Of a stretch of DNA of 64,000 bases, positions 9,134 through 16,919 are shown piece after piece. Position 1 is the first letter of the stretch. Every line of letters starts with the position of its first letter. Below the pieces are notes generated by a model that worked only from the letters and a program-made list of their open reading frames with translations, did no database searches and was not told the origin of the DNA. This DNA is from Bradyrhizobium sp. WSM3983. GTDB lineage: Bacteria > Pseudomonadota > Alphaproteobacteria > Rhizobiales > Xanthobacteraceae. The DNA is taken from contig NZ_AXAY01000015.1 in assembly GCF_000473045.1 (NCBI RefSeq), positions 149,517-213,516 on the forward strand. Reading direction: 5' to 3'. The translations under genes were made by a program, and so were the position numbers.

Positions 9134-9297
9134 GCGCGCAGCGCCATTCGTCAAGTTCGACCGAGAACATCGCCTGCGCGGCGTCGCCGCGGAGATCGAT
9201 GGCCCTTGCCTGACGGCCGGCGCCAGAACCGGCCGAAGCTGCAAACAAAGTGCCGCTGCCGATGAACATACCAATACGTCTCAACAAGGAGGAAGCA

Positions 9298-10323
9298 ATG
9301 GCCCAACGCAAATCGATTGCCATTACTCGTCGTAAGTTGCTCCTGGCCGGCGCGGCCGTTCCGTTGTGCGCCGGCCTCAGCCGCCCCGCTGCGGCGGCGG
9401 AATTTACTTACAAGCTCGCGACCGGGCAGGACCCGACGCATCCGGTGAATATTCGAGCTAAAGAGGCTGCTGATCGCATCAAGGAAGCGACGAGCGGGCG
9501 CCTGGAAATCAATCTCTTTCCAGCCAATCAGCTCGGCTCGGATACGGATCTGCTGACGCAGGTCCGCAACGGTAGCGTGGAGTTCTTCAACCTGTCCTCT
9601 CTGATCCTCGCCACGCTTGTGCCGGCCGCCGGCATCGTCAATCTGGGGTTCGTCTTTCCGAACTACGAAGCGGTCTGGAAAGCCATGGATGGCGAACTCG
9701 GCGCGTACATCCGGGCACAGATTGCCAAGACACCGATCATGACGGTCTCCAAGCCCTGGGACAACGGCTTTCGCCACATCACGTCTTCGGGTCGGGAAAT
9801 TAAGTCGCCGGAAGACCTCAAGGGCTTCAAGCTCCGGGTACCGGCCGCGCCGAATTTGACTTCTTTGTTCCTCGCGCTGGGAGCAGGCCCGGCACCGATC
9901 AACTTCAACGAGGTCTATTCCGCGTTACAGACCAAGGTTGTCGACGGCCAGGAAAATCCCCTTCCGATCATTGCGACGGCACGCCTGTATGAAGTGCAGA
10001 AGACCTGCAGCCTGACGGGCCACGTCTGGGACAACTACTGGATCCTCGGCAACAAGCGCGCCTTCCAGAAGCTTCCTCAGGACGTTCAGGCGATTGTGAC
10101 CCGCGAATTCGATCGGTCGGCCAACGACGAGCGGGGTGACATCGCAAAGCTCAGCGAATCGCTACGCACTGATCTGACCGCAAAGGGGATGCAGTTCCTC
10201 GAGGTGGACCGATCGGTCTTCCGCCAGGCTCTGGCGAAAACGAGCTTCTATGCCGACTGGAAAGCCAAGTTCGGTGAGGAGGCTTGGAGTCAACTCGAGA
10301 AAGCCGCCGGCAAGCTGGGGTGA
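9298..10323 (+). CDS. TRAP transporter substrate-binding protein (DctP family)
   Basis: This 341-residue periplasmic protein has a twin-arginine leader (TRRKLLLAGAAVPL from residue 10) and a cleavage region around AAAAEF. ATG 9298 follows AAGGAGGAAGC. DctP features include GRLEINLFPANQLGS, the carboxylate-binding region GFKLRVPAAPN and EVYSALQTKVVDGQENPL. It delivers an organic acid, often a sugar acid, to the DctQM permease encoded 5 bp downstream. The neighbouring split transketolase suggests a keto-sugar or sugar acid (inference). Confidence 0.92.
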   Translation: MAQRKSIAITRRKLLLAGAAVPLCAGLSRPAAAAEFTYKLATGQDPTHPVNIRAKEAADRIKEATSGRLEINLFPANQLGSDTDLLTQVRNGSVEFFNLSSLILATLVPAAGIVNLGFVFPNYEAVWKAMDGELGAYIRAQIAKTPIMTVSKPWDNGFRHITSSGREIKSPEDLKGFKLRVPAAPNLTSLFLALGAGPAPINFNEVYSALQTKVVDGQENPLPIIATARLYEVQKTCSLTGHVWDNYWILGNKRAFQKLPQDVQAIVTREFDRSANDERGDIAKLSESLRTDLTAKGMQFLEVDRSVFRQALAKTSFYADWKAKFGEEAWSQLEKAAGKLG

Positions 10324-10328
10324 GCGCC

Positions 10329-12212
10329 ATGGAACACGGACATATAGAAGGGGCGACCCTCGCCCTCCCGGAACCGGCCTCCGGATGGCGAAAGGTTGTC
10401 GTGAGCTTGAACCAAGCGCTCAAGCCTGTCGTCGCCATTCCTGCCGCACTACTCGTTGTTGCCGAGGTGATCGTCCTCTTTGTTGGCATCATCTCCCGCT
10501 ACGTGCTCCACGCACCGATCGTCTGGTCGGACGAACTCGCCGGCATTTTGTTCCTGTGGCTTGCGATGCTGGGATCGGTCGTCGCCTTCCAGCGAGCCGA
10601 ACATATGCGGATGACGGCGATCATCGGCATGATCCGCCCGGAAGCGAGGCTGTTTCTTGACGTCTTCGCGACGGCAGCGTCGTTGGCATTTCTGCTTTTG
10701 GTCATTCATCCGGCCTATGAGTTCGCGGCAGACGAAGTGTTTGTTACCACTCCCGCTCTCGGAATAGTCAACACTTGGCGCGCCGCAGCGCTACCTGTCG
10801 GCATCGGATTGATGCTGATCGTCGCAACCTTGAGGCTGGCAGCTACGGCCAACGTCAAGCAGCTCGCGGCGGCCATCGCTGCCGTGGCAGCGCTGATTGC
10901 GGTTCTCGCATTACTGGCGCCCGTGCTGAAACCTCTCGGCAATTTCAACTTGCTGATCTTCTTCGTATTCATCGTCGGCGCTATGGTCTTTGCGGCGGTG
11001 CCGATCGCGTTCGCGTTCGGTCTTGCGACAATCGGCTACATTTCGCTGACGACGAGCACGCCCGATGTGGTCGTTATCGGCCGCATGGACGAAGGCATGA
11101 GCCATCTTATCCTGCTTGCGGTGCCGCTGTTCGTGTTCCTCGGCTTGTTGATCGAAATGACTGGCATGGCCCGCGCCATGGTCGGATTCCTTGCCAGCCT
11201 GCTCGGCCACGTCCGGGGTGGCCTCCAGTATGTGCTGGTCGGTGCGATGTACTTGGTCTCGGGTATTTCGGGATCGAAGGCGGCCGACATGGCGGCAATA
11301 GCGCCCGTGCTTTTCCCCGAAATGACCAAGCGCGGCGCAAAGCGCGGTGACCTCGTCGCACTCTTGGCGGCCACTGGCGCCCAGACTGAGACAATCCCAC
11401 CGTCGTTGGTGCTGATCACGATCGGATCGGTGACCGGCGTGTCGATCGCGGCCCTGTTTACCGGCGGATTACTACCAGCCATCGTGCTCGCGATCGGCCT
11501 GTGTGCGGTCGTGTGGTGGCGATACCGTAAGGAGGACTTATCGCATGTTCAGCGAGCGACGGGCCGAGAAATTGGTCGTGCGTTCCTGATTGCGATTCCC
11601 GCTATCGCTCTTCCTTTTGTGATCCGCGCCGCGGTTGTCGAAGGGGTCGCGACTGCCACCGAGGTCTCGACGATAGGCATCGTCTATTCCATATTGGCTG
11701 GGCTTCTCATCTATCGCCAGTTTGACTGGCGGCGCCTCTATCCGATGTTAGTTGAGACCGCGGCTCTCTCCGGCGCGATCCTCTTCATCATCGGTGCGGC
11801 GACGGGAATGGCCTGGGCTTTGACCCAGTCGGGCTTCTCGGCATCGCTTGCGAAGTTCATGACTTCTTTGCCTGGCGGTGTGCCGGTGTTTCTGATCGTC
11901 ACTATCATTGCATTCGTCATCCTGGGGAGCGTGCTCGAAGGAATTCCTGCCATCGTGCTCTTTGGGCCCCTACTTTTCCCCATTGCGCGGCAGGTCGGCG
12001 TCCACGAGGTCCACTATGCGATGGTCGTCGTTCTTGCGATGGGAATCGGTCTTTTCGCTCCGCCCTTCGGGGTTGGCTATTACGCGGCTTGCGCCATCAG
12101 TCGGATTCATCCCGACGAAGGTATGGGTCCGATCGTCGCGTACATAGTGGCCTTGCTCCTCGGCACACTTGTAGTGGCTGCAGTGCCATGGATTTCCATC
12201 GGGTTCTTGTAA
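10329..12212 (+). CDS. TRAP transporter fused permease (DctQM)
   Basis: This 627-residue inner-membrane protein joins the small DctQ subunit (about residues 1-200; IISRYVLHAPIVWSDELA is diagnostic) to the large DctM subunit (about 210-627, with FLGLLIEMTGMARAM, VSGISGSKAADMAA and GIGLFAPPFGVGYYAACAIS). Around sixteen hydrophobic segments can be counted. It works with the adjacent DctP protein as a sodium-driven importer. ATG 10329 lies 5 bp after the dctP stop. A hairpin 15 bp after the gene probably ends the operon. Confidence 0.93.
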   Translation: MEHGHIEGATLALPEPASGWRKVVVSLNQALKPVVAIPAALLVVAEVIVLFVGIISRYVLHAPIVWSDELAGILFLWLAMLGSVVAFQRAEHMRMTAIIGMIRPEARLFLDVFATAASLAFLLLVIHPAYEFAADEVFVTTPALGIVNTWRAAALPVGIGLMLIVATLRLAATANVKQLAAAIAAVAALIAVLALLAPVLKPLGNFNLLIFFVFIVGAMVFAAVPIAFAFGLATIGYISLTTSTPDVVVIGRMDEGMSHLILLAVPLFVFLGLLIEMTGMARAMVGFLASLLGHVRGGLQYVLVGAMYLVSGISGSKAADMAAIAPVLFPEMTKRGAKRGDLVALLAATGAQTETIPPSLVLITIGSVTGVSIAALFTGGLLPAIVLAIGLCAVVWWRYRKEDLSHVQRATGREIGRAFLIAIPAIALPFVIRAAVVEGVATATEVSTIGIVYSILAGLLIYRQFDWRRLYPMLVETAALSGAILFIIGAATGMAWALTQSGFSASLAKFMTSLPGGVPVFLIVTIIAFVILGSVLEGIPAIVLFGPLLFPIARQVGVHEVHYAMVVVLAMGIGLFAPPFGVGYYAACAISRIHPDEGMGPIVAYIVALLLGTLVVAAVPWISIGFL

Positions 12213-12226
12213 ACCGCCGAAGAATA

Positions 12227-12253
12227 TGAGGTGCGGAGATCGTCCGCACCTTA
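12227..12253 (+). terminator. Probable terminator after the TRAP operon
   Basis: A perfect 9-bp stem, AGGTGCGGA at 12229-12237 and TCCGCACCT at 12243-12251, closes a 5-base loop. One G-U and one further pair can extend it. The trailing T-run is weak (TTAGTCCGTTT). It lies just after the permease stop and before a small reading frame, so it is a likely though not ideal terminator. Confidence 0.55.
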
Positions 12254-12285
12254 GTCCGTTTCCCGCAGCTTAAGAAGGATAGAAG

Positions 12286-12477
12286 GTGAGCAATGGCGAG
12301 CTAGACCGCCTGTTCGAGCAGTTCTTTGCTCTAGTCGAGGCAACGGTTCGCCTTCCTCCGGGTAGGGACCGACGCAGCGCCTTCAGAGACATCGGCGACT
12401 ACGGATCACGCATCGATCAGATCGTCACGCGACTTTTGGAACAAAGACCTGACTTGAATTCGGAGCACCTTAACTGA
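12286..12477 (+). CDS. Small hypothetical protein (63 aa)
   Basis: A 63-residue acidic, helical frame starts at GTG 12286, preceded by AAGGATAGAAG. It contains LDRLFEQFFALVEATVRLPPG and FRDIGDYGSRIDQIVTRLLEQ, which look like two amphipathic helices. I do not recognise a named family, and no catalytic or membrane feature is visible. It follows the TRAP operon after a probable terminator, so it may be independently expressed. The even helical composition and a good ribosome site are the only support. Confidence 0.45.
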   Translation: MSNGELDRLFEQFFALVEATVRLPPGRDRRSAFRDIGDYGSRIDQIVTRLLEQRPDLNSEHLN

Positions 12478-12638
12478 ATCCCCGGCAGGCAATGGACGGC
12501 AAGTATGACTAGCTTCCAGGTGTTAGTCGACCTAGGCCAAAACCTGTGTCATGTCCGCTTGTGGGGCAGACGGCGATGGGCAAGAAAGGGCCTCTTGTGG
12601 CGCTAAGCGGGTCATCAACGGCCCGTCCAACTCGCCAT

Positions 12639-12878
12639 TGACGGTATCGGATTGAAATCGGCCGAAAGGCTATGAGGAAGCCGTTCCAACTTGATACGTC
12701 AACAGAGGCGATTGATTCCGATACTTGCTGAAGGTGCCATTCCTGAAAGCCCTTCAAATTTTCCTGTGAATTGAAGACCGAAAGATTAGGGCGGGTATAC
12801 CGTCGGCATTTGTCCGTCAGTTGCAAGAATTTGTGCTTGGAAATCAAGGCGGAAACATCTTCATAGACGATTGAGTGG
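12639..12878 (-). repeat. Dispersed 240-bp repeat, copy A
   Basis: This stretch matches 48355-48596 in the same orientation. The strongest identity runs from 12710 to 12878, and both copies carry TGACGGTAT 71-73 bp before that core. On the minus strand both copies preserve one amino-acid pattern: HSI, then L-I-x-KH-x-F, LTDKCRRY, SV-x-NSQ-x-N and SESI. This suggests descent from one coding sequence rather than a non-coding repeat. In copy A the minus frame stays open to about 12509 but has no ATG at its head. Function unknown. Confidence 0.6.
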
Positions 12879-13028
12879 AATAATTCGGATCGGTCCGGGA
12901 CTATCCCGCTCTGTCCAATTGCAACGATCTAAATCGTCATCTGCATTCGAGAACTATCGGGGCGCATAAAACCGGACAGACGGAGCGCCTGACGGTGTCG
13001 CCGTCCATTGAAACCATCGATCCCGATC

Positions 13029-13137
13029 AATACCGTCATACGCGATGCTGCGTCTGACGGTATTTTTCTTTGTTCAAGTGAATGTAAAACGAGGAAATCT
13101 CCGTTCAAACACAGCTCAAAAGTGGCCGACGGTATTT
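13029..13137. repeat. Integrase arm-type repeats
   Basis: AATACCGTCA at 13029-13038 and TGACGGTATT at 13055-13064 form a perfect 10-bp inverted repeat. A third GACGGTATTT is at 13128-13137, just upstream of the integrase fragment. Short GACGGTAT repeats before a P4-type integrase gene look like arm-type binding sites of the integrase N-terminal domain. The repeats are seen; the binding role is inferred from position. Confidence 0.5.
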
Positions 13138-13154
13138 ACCTGGAGGGGAAGTTC

Positions 13155-13556
13155 TTGCTGACAGACGCTGCGCTTAAAGCGCTGAGACCAAAGGAAAAAT
13201 CGTACAAGGTCACCGACCGCGACGGCATGTACGTGGTCGTATCGCCCGCCGGGACGCTGTCGTTCCGGCTCGACTACCGTTTGCATGGTCGACGCGAGAC
13301 AGTGGTTCTCGGAAAGTACGGCCCGACGGGATTGTCGCTCGCACGCGCTCGCGAGAAGTGCATCGATGCAAAGCGCGCAGTAGGCGAGGGGCGGTCCCCC
13401 GCTATCGAGAAGCAGCGCGAGAAACGACGTCTCCTTGAAGCCAGGAGTTTCGGTGAGCTCGGAGAAAAGTGGCTCGTCGCGGCACTTATGGCCGATAGCA
13501 CCCGGGCAATGCGGCGATCGATCTTCGAACGCGAGCTGCTTCCAGTTTGGCGCAAG
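13155..13556 (+). pseudogene. P4-type integrase, N-terminal fragment
   Basis: From TTG 13155, preceded by TGGAGGGGAAG, the frame encodes the arm-DNA-binding domain of a DUF4102 tyrosine recombinase. It has LTDAALKALRPKEKSYKVTD, DGMYVVVSPAGT, FRLDYRLHGRRETVVLGKYG and LSLARAREK, followed by the start of the core-binding domain. After about 134 residues (ELLPVWRK) homology stops and an SDR sequence continues in the same frame. The whole catalytic domain (R, HxxR, Y) is missing. This is a deletion or recombination scar of an earlier integrated element. Confidence 0.75.
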
Positions 13557-14337
13557 CTTGGTCAGACCGGCAAAACAGCGCTCTTGTTGGGCGCGGGCGG
13601 TCGTCTCGGCTCCGCAATAGCGGCTAGCCTCGCACGAGAAGGCGCGCATGTAGCTGCGGCCGACCTGAACATTGGTGCGGCGGGAGCTTACCGCAAAAAG
13701 GGTCCGGGAAGCGGGTCGCGACGGGCTGGCCCTCGCCTGGGACCTAGCCGACCTCGACGTTATTGATTGTCATATCGGTCGGATCGAGCGCGACTTGGGC
13801 GATATCGATATCCTTATCAACAATACCGGTGGGCCGGCGCCTTCGCCCGCGGCAGGCAGGATTCCGCGACTTGGAGCACGAGCTTCCCAGTCGATGGTGC
13901 TGTCTGTCATCGCAATTACCGATCGCGTGCTGCCCGGCATGCGCAAGCGTGGTTGGGGCCGGATCATCACTTCGGCTTCGTCCGGAGTGGTGGCGCCCAT
14001 TCCCAATTTGGCAGTGTCAAATGCCTTGAGACTTTCGCTCGTTGGCTGGTCCAAGACCCTGGCCAGGGAAGTGGGTCGAGACGGAGTGACGGTCAATGTC
14101 ACCGTGCCGGGCAGGATCGCGACGCCTCGCATCACCTTCCTTGATGAACAGAGAGCGAAGCGGGAAGGCCGCGAGCCAACCGAAGTGGCGACCGAGAGCG
14201 CAGCTTCCATACCGGTGGGCCGCTACGGCGATCCGCGAGAGTATGCAGACGTCGTAACATTTCTGTCGAGCCCGCTTGCATCCTACGTCACTGGATCGCT
14301 CATCCGGATCGACGGTGGTCTCATCCAGAGCGTCTAG
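13557..14337 (+). pseudogene. SDR family oxidoreductase, fused to integrase fragment and frameshifted
   Basis: The SDR begins in frame with the integrase remnant (TGKTALLLGAGGRLGSAIAAS). It shifts frame near 13665-13690 and continues as LTAKRVREAGRDGLALAWDL to IRIDGGLIQSV at 14337. Near 13855-13895 a short stretch fits the family only in a third frame (QDSATWSTSF), implying two compensating indels. In place of the catalytic YxxxK the protein has SNALR (S and R), an atypical variant. The missing start, frameshifts and replaced active site argue that it is not a working dehydrogenase. Confidence 0.7.
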
Positions 14338-15308
14338 CCCGAATAGGCTCAAGAACATTCCGCGAAAACTAGAAGACTTGGAAACCCCGAGAGGCATTAG
14401 GCGGCTCCTAAGCGTAATTCCGCTGAACCGCTTGCGCCGCTGCCGGCATCATCCGCATAACTCTATTGGTACAGTGCGAAATGGGAATTTTCGGCGGCAC
14501 AGTCTCGACGAGCCGTAGTTGGTTCGACGCGAGCAGGTGGTCGATCGGGCAGATGGCTAGTGCTAGGCACTCAGCGACACTTGCGCAGCGAGGCTGCTCG
14601 TCGACTGCGAGCTGACGAGGTTGAAGTTCTACAGCTAAGTCTCGACCATGTCACTGAGACTAACTCCATGCCGTTCAGGAGAACGTGTGAATACGCAGCC
14701 TGCTCAGCGGAAGTTGTGACGGTCCGACGTAGGTGCGACTGTGTAGCCAGTGGCAAGCGCGACCGTTCGACATGCATCGTGAAATGAGCCCGGCCGGACC
14801 GATCAATATCTCCGCTTCGCGGCTTCTCAGTCGGCCGAAAGCTTGCGTCCACAGCGGCTCAATGGTCGCCGAAGAATGTCCGTTGCGGATACGGCGTCTC
14901 GACAGGCCAACGGGTGAAAATCGCGGACCGCGTAGCATTTAGCCGATCAGCAGCTGCCTCCAACTGCGTAAGCGTGATCACAGCCTGGGCTGGCTCAGCT
15001 TCCCGCCGACACCCGAGACGGAGCCTCTTTCCAATCATATGTACGCTGTCTTCCGCGGAATCACATTCCATGTTGGAAACTCACTCACGAACTTAAATCG
15101 TTTTTTTCCAAGCCGACCCGAGAGTCCATGCGGGCTCCAAGATAGGCCGGACCTGCGGGCCCACAATAACGACATCGATTATGAAGTGTTGCTTCATAAG
15201 GAATGCGCGAATGCGCCCTTCAGTCCGGCCCGTCCACCCTGTACCTGTTGATCCGAGGTGTGGACTGCTCGTCCGACACATAACGTTCAATCTGATGAGA
15301 GGCGAACG
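14338..15308. other. Intergenic region upstream of paoABC-like genes
   Basis: These 970 bases contain no reading frame that I recognise; the short open frames have no motif or ribosome site. The one structured element is an imperfect IclR-like palindrome, CGGAATCACATTCCA, at 15056-15070. It matches the site at 574-588 in 12 of 15 positions and lies 240 bp before the oxidoreductase operon. The rest looks like decayed sequence. Confidence 0.4.
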
Positions 15309-15938
15309 ATGACCGAGAAAGATACGGATTCATCACCCGAAACCGGTAGCGATGCGGCAATCTCGCGCCGTGACGTGCTAATTGTCACTGGCGCGTCGAT
15401 TGCGTCGGCAGGGATCGGCGGTCACGGGGCTAACGCGGCGTCATCGGTCGCGAATATTGAAGCGCCGACCGCGCAATCGGCCAAGGTCCGCCTGAGCGTG
15501 AATGGTGTGTCTCACCTGCTCGAGATTGACAACCGTCAGTCCATTCTGGACGTCCTGCGTGAACGCCTACAACTAACTGGCACCAAAAAGGGCTGCAACC
15601 AGGGAGCGTGCGGCGCCTGCACGGTCCATCTCGATGGCAAGCGCGTGAACAGCTGTCTGACGCTTGCGGTCATGCATGACGGCGCCGCCATCACGACCAT
15701 CGAGGGTCTGAAACAGGGCGACACGCTGCATCCGTTGCAGGCCGCTTTCGTGGAGCACGAGGGCTTCCAGTGCGGTTATTGCACTTCGGGCCAGATCATG
15801 TCGGGCTTGGCCTGTATCACCGAGGAACATGCCCAAAGCGTCGACGACATCCGGTTCTGGATGAGCGGCAACATCTGCCGCTGCGGCGCATATCCCGGTA
15901 TCTGTGCCGCCGTCCGTGCAACTGCTCAGGATGCTTGA
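15309..15938 (+). CDS. paoA: Aldehyde oxidoreductase 2Fe-2S subunit (PaoA-like)
   Basis: This 209-residue iron-sulfur subunit belongs to a periplasmic molybdenum hydroxylase. It has a Tat leader (SRRDVLIVTGAS from 19). The plant-type 2Fe-2S cluster is bound by C96, C101, C104 and C116, and the second cluster by C155, C158, C190 and C192. Such proteins pass electrons from the molybdenum site in PaoC to the FAD in PaoB. ATG 15309 is used because it gives a complete leader. It is first in a tight three-gene operon; the family oxidises aromatic aldehydes to acids. Confidence 0.9.
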   Translation: MTEKDTDSSPETGSDAAISRRDVLIVTGASIASAGIGGHGANAASSVANIEAPTAQSAKVRLSVNGVSHLLEIDNRQSILDVLRERLQLTGTKKGCNQGACGACTVHLDGKRVNSCLTLAVMHDGAAITTIEGLKQGDTLHPLQAAFVEHEGFQCGYCTSGQIMSGLACITEEHAQSVDDIRFWMSGNICRCGAYPGICAAVRATAQDA

Positions 15939-15941
15939 GTC

Positions 15942-16919
15942 ATGATGCCCTTTACTGTTGCCCAGGTGGCGTCTGAACGCGAAGCCATTACGAGCGCCGG
16001 CGGCGGCGGCCGCTATATTGCGGGTGGAACAACCCTCATTGATCTGATGCGTGAAGAGGTTGAGCGCCCATCGTCACTCGTTGACATCAACCGTCTCTCG
16101 CTGAGGCATATTCGCCTTGAGCGCAATGCTCTCGTGATCGGTGCCTTGGCGCGTATGGCGGAGGTAGCCGCCCATCCTGAGGTTCGTCGGGTTCATCCAT
16201 TAATTGCAGAAGCTCTCGAAGAGGGCGCCTCGCCGCAATTGCGAAACATGGCTTCTATTGGCGGCAATCTGATGCAGCGTGTGCGTTGCCCTTACTTTCG
16301 GATGCTTGACGCTGCGTGTAACAAGCGCAGCCCTGGCTCGGGCTGCGCGGCAATCGAAGGGGTAAATGGTGGGCACGCAATTCTGGGTACCAGTGAGAGC
16401 TGCGCGGCCACGCATCCGTCAGATCTCGCCGTTGCTCTCGTTGCCCTCGACGCAACTATGCGCGTCCGTGGTCCGCAAGGTGAACGTCGCTTTCCCATTA
16501 TCGATCTGTATAGACTTCCGGAAGATAAACCGCACCTAGAGCACACGTTACGTCCAGCCGAGCTTATCCTCGATGTGCATGTTCCGGTTCAGCCATTTGC
16601 GGTTTCCGGACGCTATTTGAAGGTACGTGACCGTTCGTCTTACGAGTTTGCGCTCGTCTCAGCTGCCGCGGTGCTCGATGTGCGAAATGGTGTTGTCCGT
16701 GCCGCGCGGGTTGCCTGCGGCGGCGTTGGAACGCGACCGTGGAGGATGCCCGCGGTGGAGGCGGCCCTGATCGGGCAGCGGCCGACACGCGCCAACTTCG
16801 AGACGGCGGCTGCGCACGCAACACAAGGCGCCCGCGCGTTGTCCGGCAACGGCTACAAGATCGCACTCTTGCCTCGCACAATCACCCGCGCCCTCGAAAT
16901 GGCAGGAGAGAAGGTATGA
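15942..16919 (+). CDS. paoB: Aldehyde oxidoreductase FAD subunit (PaoB-like)
   Basis: This 325-residue FAD-binding subunit has the GGGTTLIDLM-type loop near residue 27 (AGGTTLIDLMREEVERP) and the second FAD segment SIGGNLMQRVRCPYFR. The cysteines in VRCPYFRMLDAACNKRSPGSGC are characteristic of PaoB, which carries an extra 4Fe-4S cluster absent from most xanthine-dehydrogenase FAD subunits. It starts 3 bp after the 2Fe-2S gene, and its stop overlaps the ATG of the large subunit. Confidence 0.9.
   Translation: MMPFTVAQVASEREAITSAGGGGRYIAGGTTLIDLMREEVERPSSLVDINRLSLRHIRLERNALVIGALARMAEVAAHPEVRRVHPLIAEALEEGASPQLRNMASIGGNLMQRVRCPYFRMLDAACNKRSPGSGCAAIEGVNGGHAILGTSESCAATHPSDLAVALVALDATMRVRGPQGERRFPIIDLYRLPEDKPHLEHTLRPAELILDVHVPVQPFAVSGRYLKVRDRSSYEFALVSAAAVLDVRNGVVRAARVACGGVGTRPWRMPAVEAALIGQRPTRANFETAAAHATQGARALSGNGYKIALLPRTITRALEMAGEKV

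Noticed and set aside
12509..12847. A 112-residue gene on the minus strand
   Set aside because: It has no ATG or ribosome site, lies over repeat copy A, and its sister copy contains a stop, so I treat it as a repeat with coding ancestry rather than a live gene.
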